DNA of 64,000 nucleotides, from the NCBI GenBank assembly GCA_947495575.1, contig CANLZL010000002.1, positions 682,001-746,000 on the forward strand. The letters are read 5' to 3'. Made by a program: the position numbers and the translations under genes. The notes under the pieces were generated by a model. The model ran no database searches, was not told the origin of the DNA, and saw only the letters and a list, made by a program, of their open reading frames with translations. Below, one piece after another: positions 51,979-60,689 of this stretch; the stretch's first letter is position 1; the number at the start of each line of letters is the position of its first letter. Origin of the DNA: an uncultured Nioella sp. GTDB taxonomy: Bacteria > Pseudomonadota > Alphaproteobacteria > Rhodobacterales > Rhodobacteraceae.

Positions 51979-53688
51979 ATGGCAACAGAGCATTCAAAGG
52001 TCGCCTATCAGGTCATGTGGAACCGCTTAATCTCGGTCGTGGAGGAACAGGCTCAGGCATTAGTGCGCACAGCGTTTTCTACATCTGTCCGCGAAGCCGG
52101 CGATCTTTCGGCGGGCGTTTACGACACCCATGGTCAAATGCTGGCACAAGCCGTTACCGGAACCCCCGGGCACGTAAATGCGATGGCAGATGCAGTGGCG
52201 CATTTCATCCGCCGCATTGGCAGACAAAACATGTTTGAGGGCGACGTCTATATAACCAATGACCCATGGGAGGGGACAGGCCACCTGCATGACATCACCA
52301 TGGTCACCCCGTCCTTCAACAACGGTGTTCTGGTCGGTTTTTTTGCCTGTACGGCCCATATTGTCGACATTGGCGGACGCGGCTTTGGGGCAGACGCCCA
52401 GTCAGTTTATGAAGAAGGCCTTTATATCCCGATCATGAAATTCGCGGATAAGGGAGACGTAGATGAAACGCTTGTTCGGATCATTCGCGGAAACGTTCGC
52501 GAACCCGACCAATTGATCGGCGACATCTATGCGCTGGCCACCTGTAATGAAATCGGCCACCGTCGTCTAATCGACATGATGGACGAGTTTGATCTTGCCG
52601 ATCTGGACGGTATCGCAAAGTTTATCCTCGACAATTCTCGCAGCGCGACGATCGAACGGATCGCCGCCCTGCCCCAGACCTCTGCGCAGGGCGAGATGAC
52701 GATGGATGGTTTCGATGTCCCCATCACCCTTAAGGTCAAGGTCAGTATTAATGGCGATCGAATTGTCACCGATTTTGCCGGGACATCGGGTTTGGACAAG
52801 AAAGGCATCAATTGCCCGCTGGTCTATACCAAGGCCTATGCGTGTTACGCGCTCAAGGTCGCGATAGCGCCGGAGATCCCGAATAACGCGGCCTCACTAG
52901 CCCCGTTTGAAATTACCGCGCCGGAAAACTCCATCGTGAATGCGTTGCATCCCGCCCCGGTCGCGCTGCGCCACATTGTCGGCCACTTCGTCCCAGACGC
53001 AGTTTATGACGCGTTCGACAAGATCGTCCCGGGGCTTGTGCCCGCAGAAGGTGCAGGATGCCTGTGCAATTTCCAGGTTTCTCTGCGACCAAGAACCGAT
53101 GCCCCGGCACCTGCCGACGCACAACGGTCGGAAGTTCTGACATTTAATTCAGGCGGCTCCGGCGCAAGGCCTGCACATGACGGGCTGAATGCAACGGCGT
53201 TCCCGTCAGGCGTGATGACGATGCCGATTGAGGCAACTGAACATGCGGGTCCAGTCATAATATGGCGCAAAGAACTGCGTCCGGATTCGGGTGGCGCAGG
53301 AAAAACGCGCGGCGGTCTGGGCCAATATATGGAAGTGGGCGCCCAAGAGGGCCATGAGTTTGACATTCAGGCCATGTTCGACAGGGGCCAACACCCGGCG
53401 CGCGGGCGCCGCGGTGGCAAGGAAGGCGCACGGACCACGATTGTTCAGGATGACGGCACAACAATGCGGGTCAAGGGAAAGCAATTCGTGCCGCATGGCC
53501 GAAAAGTGGTGATGGCATTTCCAGGTGGGGCTGGCTACGGCGATCCATCCGAAAGGCCCAAAGAACAGGTTATGCGCGATTTGGCACTGGGCTATATTTC
53601 TGCGGAAACTGCCGCAAGGGACTATGGTCTGGGACCTGACGACATTGCCAAGATCGAAGCTGCCGTCGCAAAGGGAGAGTTTGTATGA
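51979..53688 (+). CDS. hyuB: Hydantoinase/oxoprolinase subunit B (HyuB)
   Basis: A 569-aa subunit B, the partner of the preceding gene product. Family motifs are FSTSVREAGDLSAGVYDTHGQMLAQA, ITNDPWEGTGHLHDITMVTP, HIVDIGGRGFGADAQSVYEEGLYIP (split), NCPLVYTKAYACYALKVAIAPEIPNNAAS and the C-terminal GGAGYGDPSERP. It overlaps the FAD oxidoreductase gene by 4 bases. The pair is of the N-methylhydantoinase type rather than the fused eukaryotic oxoprolinase. Confidence 0.88.
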   Translation: MATEHSKVAYQVMWNRLISVVEEQAQALVRTAFSTSVREAGDLSAGVYDTHGQMLAQAVTGTPGHVNAMADAVAHFIRRIGRQNMFEGDVYITNDPWEGTGHLHDITMVTPSFNNGVLVGFFACTAHIVDIGGRGFGADAQSVYEEGLYIPIMKFADKGDVDETLVRIIRGNVREPDQLIGDIYALATCNEIGHRRLIDMMDEFDLADLDGIAKFILDNSRSATIERIAALPQTSAQGEMTMDGFDVPITLKVKVSINGDRIVTDFAGTSGLDKKGINCPLVYTKAYACYALKVAIAPEIPNNAASLAPFEITAPENSIVNALHPAPVALRHIVGHFVPDAVYDAFDKIVPGLVPAEGAGCLCNFQVSLRPRTDAPAPADAQRSEVLTFNSGGSGARPAHDGLNATAFPSGVMTMPIEATEHAGPVIIWRKELRPDSGGAGKTRGGLGQYMEVGAQEGHEFDIQAMFDRGQHPARGRRGGKEGARTTIVQDDGTTMRVKGKQFVPHGRKVVMAFPGGAGYGDPSERPKEQVMRDLALGYISAETAARDYGLGPDDIAKIEAAVAKGEFV

Positions 53689-54896
53689 ACCAGAAAGCAC
53701 CAGAGCGCGAAAGCTACGATATTGTCATTATTGGCGGCGCAATTATGGGTGCCTCCACCGCGTGGTTCCTGACGGAAGACAAAGATTTTGATGGCCGTGT
53801 TCTGGTCGTGGACCGCGATCTATCCTTTGAAACCAGTTCAACGATGCACACGAATTCTTGCATGCGCCAGCAGTTCTCAACCGACCTCAATGTGCGGATC
53901 AGCCAGTTTGCGGCGAAATTTGTCAAAAACCTCCGAGCCTACATGGGTGGCGATGAACGTGTGCCGGAGCTTTCAATCCGGTCCTTTGGTTACATGTATC
54001 TTGCCGACACCGACGAGTTCGCAAATGTCCTGCGGGAAAATCAGCAGGTACAGTTGGCAGCCGGTGCTGCCACGCAATTGATGTCGCCAGACCAGATCAA
54101 TGCCGCCTATCCATTCTACAATGTGGACGACATTGTACTTGGTTCGATCAATCTGGTGGATGAAGGGTTATGGGACGCAACGGCGGTGTTTGACTGGTGG
54201 CGGCGCTCTGCCCGGGAACGCGGCGTTGAATACATCGAAAATGAAGTTGTCGCGATGACCAAGAATGCCAATGGGTCACGCATCGAAAGCGTCACGTTAG
54301 CAACCGGCGAAGTCATTGCCTGCGGCCAGGTTTTGAACAGCTCTGGCCCGCGTGCCGCACGAACCTCCGAGATGGCAGGCATTCATGTGCCGGTTGAACC
54401 ACGCAAACGCTATTCCTGGATATTCAAGGCAGAAGAACCATTGGACCGTGACCTGCCGCTCACGATTGACCCTTCGGGCGTGCATGTGCGCGAAAATGGC
54501 GGCGGAACTTACCAGTGCGGCGGTCATTCAGACGTTGACCCGGCCGTGGACTATGACGATTTCGCCATGGATCACGCTATTTGGGAAAACCACGTATGGC
54601 CCATATTGGCCACGCGGATTCCCCAGTTCGAAGCGATAAAAGTACAATCTGAATGGGCCGGCCATTACGCGTATAACACGTTTGATCATAACGCGATTAT
54701 GGGTCCGCATACCGAGATTGAGAACTTCTTCCTTCTCAACGGTTTTTCAGGGCATGGATTGCAACAATCCCCTGCCATGGGGCGTGGCACAGCCGAGATT
54801 TTGGTGCATGGAACCTACAAAACTCTCGACATGTCGCAGTTTCATTTTGAACGCATCCCAATGGGGCGCAAGATCATTGAAAAGGCCGTTATTTGA
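53685..54896 (+). CDS. FAD-dependent oxidoreductase (DAO family)
   Basis: A 403-aa flavoenzyme with the dinucleotide-binding motif IVIIGGAIMGASTAWFL at residues 12-28 and the ETSSTMHTNSCMRQQFS loop that contacts FAD. The C-terminal FDHNAIMGPHTEIENFFLLNGFSGHGLQQSPAMG belongs to the D-amino-acid/sarcosine oxidase fold. It probably oxidises a secondary amine or amino acid released by HyuAB. The glycine of GGG in the Rossmann motif is replaced by GGAIMG, still compatible with FAD binding. Overlaps HyuB by 4 bases and the aldolase gene by 1. Confidence 0.82.
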   Translation: MNQKAPERESYDIVIIGGAIMGASTAWFLTEDKDFDGRVLVVDRDLSFETSSTMHTNSCMRQQFSTDLNVRISQFAAKFVKNLRAYMGGDERVPELSIRSFGYMYLADTDEFANVLRENQQVQLAAGAATQLMSPDQINAAYPFYNVDDIVLGSINLVDEGLWDATAVFDWWRRSARERGVEYIENEVVAMTKNANGSRIESVTLATGEVIACGQVLNSSGPRAARTSEMAGIHVPVEPRKRYSWIFKAEEPLDRDLPLTIDPSGVHVRENGGGTYQCGGHSDVDPAVDYDDFAMDHAIWENHVWPILATRIPQFEAIKVQSEWAGHYAYNTFDHNAIMGPHTEIENFFLLNGFSGHGLQQSPAMGRGTAEILVHGTYKTLDMSQFHFERIPMGRKIIEKAVI

Positions 54897-55669
54897 TGCA
54901 GTTACCAACAAATCCCTTCACCACGGCTCTGGCAGCGGGTGAAAAACAGATTGGACTTTGGATCAGCCTGTGCAGCAATTTCGTTGCCGAAGTAACAGCC
55001 CCAGCAGGATTTGACTGGGCGCTCATCGATATGGAGCACAGCCCGAACGATTATTTCAGCGTTTTGGGGCAACTTCAGGCATTTGCAGCCAGCGACACAG
55101 CCCCCATCGTCCGCGTCGAGTGGAATGATACCGTCGCTGTCAAACGTCTGCTCGACCTTGGCGCGCCGGGGCTGTTGTTTCCCATGATCCAATCGGTTGA
55201 AGAGGCTGAGCGCGCTGTTGCTGCAACCCGGTATCCTCCCCATGGCGTGCGCGGTGTAAGCGGAGCGACACGAGCGACCAAATTTGGACGGATCGCCGAC
55301 TATACCGCCAAGGTCGAAGGGGAAACGGCAGTGCTGCTGCAACTCGAAACCCGATCCGCCATTGAACAAGCCGATGCAATCGCCGCCGTTGAAGGCGTTT
55401 CGGGGATCTTCTTTGGACCTGCCGATATCGCCGCGGATATTGGCAAATTGGGCAAACCTTTGGACCCCGAAGTTTGGGCGCTGATCAAACCTGCCGCAAA
55501 ACGATTGATTGCCAAAGGCATGCCAGTTGGAACTCTGGTCCTTGACCCAGCCTTCGCAGCCGAACTGTTGAACGACGGGTTTTCCTATGTGGCCTGCGGA
55601 ACCGATGCGGTGCTTCTTGCCAGGGCCTCCGACACACTCCTGACCGATGTGAAAGGCGCATTGAAGTGA
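54896..55669 (+). CDS. HpcH/HpaI-family aldolase
   Basis: A 257-aa class II aldolase starting at ATG 54896 in a one-base overlap. The metal and pyruvate-binding motifs are DWALIDMEHSPND, LQLETRSAIEQADAIAAVEGVSGIFFGPADIAADIG (E and D metal ligands) and GAPGLLFPMIQSVEEA. Enzymes of this family cleave 4-hydroxy-2-oxo acids to pyruvate and an aldehyde. In this operon the likely role is cleavage of a 2-oxo acid made by the adjoining aminotransferase or oxidoreductase. Confidence 0.85.
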   Translation: MQLPTNPFTTALAAGEKQIGLWISLCSNFVAEVTAPAGFDWALIDMEHSPNDYFSVLGQLQAFAASDTAPIVRVEWNDTVAVKRLLDLGAPGLLFPMIQSVEEAERAVAATRYPPHGVRGVSGATRATKFGRIADYTAKVEGETAVLLQLETRSAIEQADAIAAVEGVSGIFFGPADIAADIGKLGKPLDPEVWALIKPAAKRLIAKGMPVGTLVLDPAFAAELLNDGFSYVACGTDAVLLARASDTLLTDVKGALK

Positions 55670-56877
55670 CGTTTGCCTCATCCCGTCTTGATCCGGTCAG
55701 GCCCTCTGCGTCGGCATGGGTCAGCCAGGCCGCGAAAGAAGCGCAAGCGCGCGGCGAAGATGTCATCGACCTTGGGCTGGGAGAGCCGGATTTCGACACG
55801 CCGCCCCATATCGTAGAAGCCGCCCACCAGGCCGCGCTGAGTGGGGAAACTCGATATCCGCCGACCAATGGCACCGCAGCCATGCGTCAGGCCGTTATCG
55901 GAAAGTTAAAGCGCGACAACGGATTGGATTACTCTTTTGATCAGGTGATCATTTCCAATGGCGCCAAACAGGTTCTGTTCAACGCCATGATGGCGACTTT
56001 GGAACCGGGCGATGAGGTGCTGCTCTGTGCACCTTATTTTGGCCAGTACAAAGATATCGTATTGATCCTGGGCGGCACTCCGGTCGCCCTGCCCTGCCCG
56101 GCTGATGCTGGCTTTCGCCTGCTTCCTGACCAATTGGCCGCTGCGATCAATCAGAAAACCCGTTGGATCATGCTAAACTTGCCGTCCAACCCCGCGGGCG
56201 CTGTCTATTCTGACGACGACCTGCGCGCGATTGGTGCTGTGTTGGTGCAGCATCCCAATGTCCTGGTCCTGTCCGATGAAATCTATGAGCATATCTTGTT
56301 CGATGGCCGAAAATTTAGCTCGTTCGCCGCTGCCAATCCGGACCTGAAAGACCGCACATTGACTGTGAATGGCGTATCCAAAGCCTATGCAATGACCGGC
56401 TGGCGCATTGGCTATGGGGCCGGTCCAGCCCCATTGATCGCGGCCATGACCAAGGTGCAAAGCCAGATTTGTTCGGGTGCATGTTCTATCGCGCAAGCAG
56501 CGGCCACTGCCGCGCTGAACGGGCCCCAGGACGCCGTCCATCAATTTTGCCAAGCCTTTGAAGCGCGCCGCGATCTGGTGGTAGACCGGGTAGGCAAGAT
56601 TAAGGGATTGACCCTGGACCCACCTGGTGGAGCTTTTTATGCCTTGATTGGGTGTGCCGAACTGATCGACGCCGAAACACCGGACGGTGACACCCTGAAA
56701 GACGATGCCGAAGTCGCTGCATATATCCTCAAAGCCGCAGGTATCGCATCTGTCCCGGGCAGTGCCTATGGACTGTCACCTTATTTTCGTATCTCGACTG
56801 CCGCGTCGATCGAAGTTCTCGATCACGCAATGGGCCGACTAGAAGCCGCTGTCGAAACACTCAAGCCAAGGACCTGA
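55666..56877 (+). CDS. Class I/II PLP-dependent aminotransferase
   Basis: A 403-aa fold-type I aminotransferase starting at GTG 55666 in a GTGA overlap with the aldolase gene. The PLP lysine lies in TVNGVSKAYAMTGWRIGYGAG. ISNGAKQVLFNAMMA, LNLPSNPAGAVYSDDDL and LSDEIYEHILFDG complete the cofactor site. The C-terminal FRISTAASIEVLDHAMGRL holds the substrate arginine. It resembles aspartate aminotransferases of subgroup I-gamma. Within the operon it may transaminate the amino acid released from a cyclic amide to a 2-oxo acid. It is 3 bases from the next gene. Confidence 0.86.
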   Translation: MTFASSRLDPVRPSASAWVSQAAKEAQARGEDVIDLGLGEPDFDTPPHIVEAAHQAALSGETRYPPTNGTAAMRQAVIGKLKRDNGLDYSFDQVIISNGAKQVLFNAMMATLEPGDEVLLCAPYFGQYKDIVLILGGTPVALPCPADAGFRLLPDQLAAAINQKTRWIMLNLPSNPAGAVYSDDDLRAIGAVLVQHPNVLVLSDEIYEHILFDGRKFSSFAAANPDLKDRTLTVNGVSKAYAMTGWRIGYGAGPAPLIAAMTKVQSQICSGACSIAQAAATAALNGPQDAVHQFCQAFEARRDLVVDRVGKIKGLTLDPPGGAFYALIGCAELIDAETPDGDTLKDDAEVAAYILKAAGIASVPGSAYGLSPYFRISTAASIEVLDHAMGRLEAAVETLKPRT

Positions 56878-56880
56878 TCC

Positions 56881-57726
56881 ATGAAACTAACGAAACTTGT
56901 TCTGACAGGTGCAGCAGGCCGCCTGGGCACATATCTGCGCGGGCCTTTGTCGGAAATGTGCGAGCAATTTGTCTCGACCGATATTGCCGATGGGGTCACG
57001 AACCTTGCCGCCAATGAGACATATGTCAAAGCCGATCTGACTGATCTGGATGCCATGATCGCACTGCTGGAAGGCGCGGATATGGTGGTGCATTTTGGCG
57101 CTGTCGGAGACGAAGCCCCAATGGACGTGTTGTGGGGGCCGAATTTTTACGGCGCCTACACCGTTTGGGAGGCTGCCTACCAAAACAAATTGCGCCGCGT
57201 GGTGTATGCGTCGTCGATCCATGCGGTCGGAATGCATAAGAAAACTGATTTCATCGGTATTGATGCCCCCCACAAGCCGGACACGTTCTATGGTCTGGCC
57301 AAATGCTTCGCCGAGGATCTTGCAAGCCTATATTGGGACAAGAGAGGTCTGGAATCTGTCTGCATGCGCATCCTGTCCTGTGCACAGGTGTCAAACCCAC
57401 GCGCCGTAGGCACGTGGCTCAGCTATGACGATCTGATCTTGATGGTGAGGCGTGCAATAGAAACACCGATCACCGGGTTTTCCGTTGTCTATGGCGTCTC
57501 GAACAATGACCGGGCGCCGGTCGACAATTCAAAGGCACAGCATTTGGGGTTCCACCCAAAGGACAATGCCGAGCAATTTGCCCAGGAAATTTTTGCCGAG
57601 GCGGGGTCACTTGACCCGCATGACCCGGCGAACACACATCATGGCGGGCCATTTGCAGCGGTGGAGCTTGGCAATAGTGGAGTTGCGCATCTGAATCTGA
57701 AACCTGAAGACACAGGCAAGTCCTAG
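56881..57726 (+). CDS. NAD-dependent epimerase/uronate dehydrogenase-like SDR
   Basis: A 281-aa extended SDR with LVLTGAAGRLGTYLRGPL (NAD site) and VVYASSIHAVGMHKKTDF. The catalytic Tyr and Lys lie in FYGLAKCFAEDLASLYWDK. The following VCMRILSCAQVSNPRAVGTWLSYDDL matches uronate dehydrogenases. Family members oxidise the anomeric carbon of uronic acids, but the context (cyclic amide catabolism) suggests another hydroxylated acid. It is the last gene of the operon; the C-terminus is slightly extended (HLNLKPEDTGKS). Confidence 0.78.
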   Translation: MKLTKLVLTGAAGRLGTYLRGPLSEMCEQFVSTDIADGVTNLAANETYVKADLTDLDAMIALLEGADMVVHFGAVGDEAPMDVLWGPNFYGAYTVWEAAYQNKLRRVVYASSIHAVGMHKKTDFIGIDAPHKPDTFYGLAKCFAEDLASLYWDKRGLESVCMRILSCAQVSNPRAVGTWLSYDDLILMVRRAIETPITGFSVVYGVSNNDRAPVDNSKAQHLGFHPKDNAEQFAQEIFAEAGSLDPHDPANTHHGGPFAAVELGNSGVAHLNLKPEDTGKS

Positions 57727-57786
57727 GAGCGGGGCAGCCACAAATACCCTGCAACTGGCAAGGCTCCCTCAGATAGGTGCAGATGC

Positions 57787-57918
57787 CTATTCCTTGGCGG
57801 GATCAGAGGCCGAGTCCGATTGTCTGCCGTCTTCGGATTTGGATTGTGATTTCGGATCGTTTGGTTTCGGGGCCTTTCTTCGTTCGGCCTCGATCTTTGC
57901 CAAGTCGTTAAACGACAT
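57787..57918 (-). CDS. Small hydrophilic protein, 43 aa
   Basis: An ATG at 57916-57918 on the minus strand, preceded by AAAGGA, opens a 43-codon frame to TAG. The protein is highly charged (MSFNDLAKIEAERRKAPKPN then a Ser/Lys/Asp-rich tail). No domain is recognised, and it is probably intrinsically disordered. A short stem-loop (57937-57957) lies in its leader. Similar short MSFNDLAK-type proteins may be conserved in Rhodobacteraceae, but this is from memory and unverified. Confidence 0.5.
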   Translation of the reverse strand: MSFNDLAKIEAERRKAPKPNDPKSQSKSEDGRQSDSASDPAKE

Positions 57919-58174
57919 AGTGGCTTTCCTTTGCGGGCTGCCAGGGTATCCGGCAGCTCGTCATCCATAGTGAATTGAGCCGGTGAACACAAAGGAAACA
58001 TCCGCATCCAAACCGCTTTCACCTTGTATCTGCTGCGCGCGACGGCTAGCTAGGGTGAGCTACTGACCTCCATTCGACCTTCTGTTTCCCTTCACTGGCT
58101 CACAGCGCTCGACACTGTTGTGACAAGCCGGGCTGTCGCATTTTGCGGGCAGCGAACACATAAGGATACTTCAC

Positions 58175-58381
58175 ATGGCCAATGGCACAGTGAAATGGTT
58201 CAACACGACAAAAGGTTTTGGCTTTATTGCTCCGGAAACCGGCGGAAAGGACATTTTCATCCATATCTCCGCTTTGGAAAAATCTGGCATGACTTCTCTT
58301 GCTGACGATCAGAAAGTGACTTTTGACGTTGAGGCAGGCCGTGATGGCCGCGAAAGCGCCACGAATATCGCGCTTGCCTAA
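58175..58381 (+). CDS. cspA: Cold-shock protein (CspA family)
   Basis: A 68-aa single-domain OB-fold RNA chaperone. RNP1 (KGFGFI, residues 13-18) and RNP2 (DIFIHI, 26-31) are intact, as is the MANGTVKWFN opening. Length is exactly that of CspA-type proteins. It binds single-stranded RNA or DNA and relieves secondary structure. A clear terminator follows 8 bases after the stop, so it is monocistronic. Its leader (about 58030-58174) may hold regulatory structure, but no defined motif was seen. Confidence 0.95.
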   Translation: MANGTVKWFNTTKGFGFIAPETGGKDIFIHISALEKSGMTSLADDQKVTFDVEAGRDGRESATNIALA

Positions 58382-58388
58382 TTGTTTG

Positions 58389-58417
58389 AAATGGGCGCTC
58401 GGACCGGGCGCCCATTT
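58389..58417 (+). terminator. Terminator of the cold-shock gene
   Basis: AAATGGGCGC and GCGCCCATTT form a 10-bp stem with a 9-base loop directly after the stop codon. The A/T-rich ends provide a short T run in both directions. Confidence 0.8.
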
Positions 58418-58640
58418 GCCCCTATTGCGCAATTCACCCCTAGTGATCGCGTAAGGTTCGACTGGACCACTCAACGCGGAATATCCACAGGAAATCAGTG
58501 TGTTTCCTCAATTGCTGTCATCCGCTCAGCCAAGCTTACGGCCCTATGCGGTGACCGTGGCCATCTGATCTTCGGAAGTGCCCGACATTGCTGTCAGGTG
58601 TAACCGGCCCTTCAAAGCCGCACCCCGAAAAGGATCCTCA

Positions 58641-59321
58641 ATGGCCAAATCGATTTCTGCACACCGATCAAACAACCCAAAAGATCCGTTCAAAGCTATG
58701 GCGAAAACAAAAGTCGTCAAAAAGCCCGAAAAGGCCGCGCCGCTTCAGATCCGGTTGGGTGAACACGGCAGGTATCAGATAAAATGCGGCCTGCTTGCAG
58801 GGGAATTCGTCGCTCGTGCTTTTCCAAAACCACCGGCGACAGTACGCGGTTTGATCGCTGAAGCGCGCGGCGAAACCGAAGCGCTCGCTATAGAAGCGCT
58901 ACAGAGCGTCCTCGACACACGAGAGCGAAATAGATTTGATGAACGTCGGGTAGATTCCCTGACAAATCAGGCCGTTCCAAGCACCAAGGAATATGCCGAA
59001 GCTTTGGGCCAGGTCGCCTTGTCCGCCCCACAGCGGGCGACCCTTGCGGCGTTATCTTTAGCTGGCACAGACGGCCTGACACAGATTCGCATGGCGAATG
59101 CCGGGGGTTACAAATCCCAAAACTCGGCAAAAAAATCCTTCTTGGGCGCAGGCCGATTAATCGCGGCGTATCTTGCAGCGGGTGAAACCCCGAGCAGCGC
59201 CGTTTCTGACGCTGTTGGGTTGGCCATGCTGGGATACCAGGCCGAACATGACAACACCAACGCCGCGGGAAATTGGATTCTTCATCCAGAATTGCGAGAG
59301 GCCGTTTTAAACAGTCTTTGA
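58641..59321 (+). CDS. Hypothetical protein, 226 aa
   Basis: ATG 58641 with AAGGA 7 bases upstream begins a 226-aa protein. The N-terminal 45 residues are basic and probably disordered (HRSNNPKDPFKAMAKTK). A beta-rich patch follows (APLQIRLGEHGRYQIKCGLLAGEFVARAF), then an alpha-helical region (GLIAEARGETEALAIEALQSVLDTRERNRF), then a helical C-terminal domain (ALGQVALSAPQRATLAALSLAGTDGLTQIRMANAGG) ending in NWILHPELREAVLNSL. The C-terminal region has a winged-helix-like flavour (a helix pair with TDGLTQIRMANAGGYKSQ), but no family is recognised. It lies alone between the cold-shock and aminotransferase genes. No function assigned. Confidence 0.65.
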   Translation: MAKSISAHRSNNPKDPFKAMAKTKVVKKPEKAAPLQIRLGEHGRYQIKCGLLAGEFVARAFPKPPATVRGLIAEARGETEALAIEALQSVLDTRERNRFDERRVDSLTNQAVPSTKEYAEALGQVALSAPQRATLAALSLAGTDGLTQIRMANAGGYKSQNSAKKSFLGAGRLIAAYLAAGETPSSAVSDAVGLAMLGYQAEHDNTNAAGNWILHPELREAVLNSL

Positions 59322-59492
59322 TCGCACGTGCCTTACCAGGCCACAGTGTTGTTGCCCCAGATGTCTGTCCACTGACCGGGATAGTTTTCCGATAGACTGG
59401 CGGACGCTCGGTAGTCTTAAACAGGGATTGCCCCGAGCGGTTTGTTCGAAAATGCCGCCCGGCGCTTCTTATCTGTTTCTCTGGTTCTTCGT

Positions 59493-60689
59493 CTAACGAA
59501 GCATGGCGGCAAAACCGTCCGCCACGACATCCAGATTTTCCGACGACAAGCCTGCCACGTTGATCCGGCCATCTTTCGCAACATAAATCCCGTGATCTGC
59601 GCGCAATCCCTCCACTTGTTCAGGCCCAAACCCGGTGTAAGAGAACATCCCTTTTTGATCCGTCAGGAAGGACAGATCGCGGGTGACCTGTCTTTCTTCT
59701 AGCTTTTGCTTGAGGGCGCTGCGCATATCAGCGATCCGCTTGCGCATTTCATCAAGCTCTTCTGACCAAAGGTCCGACAGGTCCCGGCTGGCCAAAACTG
59801 TCGCAACAGACCGCGCGCCGTGGCTGGGCGGCATGGAATAGTTAGACCGAATGACTGTTTCAGCCGCGCCTTTGGTGGTGGCCAACTGCTGGGGATCTTT
59901 GGCAATGATCGTGATCGCCCCTACCCTCTCCCGGTAGATGCCGAAGTTCTTTGAAAATGAGCTGGCAATCAGCATCTCGGGCGCACGTTCCGCAATATGG
60001 CGCAGACCCGCCACATCCTGCTCCATCCCATCGCCCAGGCCCTGATATGCACAATCGACAAAAGGCAGCAAACCACGATCCAAAACGAAATCAGTGATGC
60101 TTTGCCACTGCTCAAAGTTGGGGTCTACGCCTGTTGGGTTATGGCAGCATGCATGTAGCAAGATCGCATCGCCCGCCACCGCATGTTGGTCCAGATGCGC
60201 CATCATCCCTTCGAAATCAAGCCCGCGGTCGGAGGGTCGGAAATAGGGGTATTGATCCGTGACAAGGCCCGCATCAGTCGCGACGGGTACGTGGTTGGCC
60301 CATGTTGGGGTGCTGACCCACAGTTTTTGATCCGGTTTGATACTGTTCAGCAGGTCGCTGCCAACTTTCAAGGCGCCACTTCCACCCGGGGTCTGCAATG
60401 ACACCACCCGCCCAGCAGCCAAGGCCGACGAGCCTTCACTCAACAGAATCTTTGGCACCAAACCGCAATATTCCGGGTCTCCTGCCATCCCGACATAGGT
60501 TTTGGTTGTCTCCTCATCTATCAAAAGCCTTTCGGCCTCTTTGACTGCGCGCATAACCGGAACTTTTCCGTCCGCGTCTTTATAAACGCCCACGACCAGA
60601 TCGACCTTATTCGTGCGAGGATCGGCCCTGAAGGCCTGCATCAGGGCCAAAATCTGATCAATGCCGCGCGATTTTATGGTCTCAAACAT
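59493..60689 (-). CDS. tyrB: Aromatic/aspartate aminotransferase (TyrB/AspC type)
   Basis: A 398-aa fold-type I aminotransferase of subgroup I-alpha. Motifs are DLVVGVYKDADGKVPVMRAVKEAE, SLQTPGGSGALKVGSDLL, STPTWANHVPVATDAGL, LLHACCHNPTGVDP, FVDCAYQGLGDGMEQDV, the PLP lysine in ASSFSKNFGIYRERVGA and the C-terminal INVAGLSSENLDVVADGFAAML. It transfers the amino group between aromatic amino acids or aspartate and 2-oxoglutarate. It is monocistronic. No regulator is adjacent. Confidence 0.9.
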   Translation of the reverse strand: MFETIKSRGIDQILALMQAFRADPRTNKVDLVVGVYKDADGKVPVMRAVKEAERLLIDEETTKTYVGMAGDPEYCGLVPKILLSEGSSALAAGRVVSLQTPGGSGALKVGSDLLNSIKPDQKLWVSTPTWANHVPVATDAGLVTDQYPYFRPSDRGLDFEGMMAHLDQHAVAGDAILLHACCHNPTGVDPNFEQWQSITDFVLDRGLLPFVDCAYQGLGDGMEQDVAGLRHIAERAPEMLIASSFSKNFGIYRERVGAITIIAKDPQQLATTKGAAETVIRSNYSMPPSHGARSVATVLASRDLSDLWSEELDEMRKRIADMRSALKQKLEERQVTRDLSFLTDQKGMFSYTGFGPEQVEGLRADHGIYVAKDGRINVAGLSSENLDVVADGFAAMLR

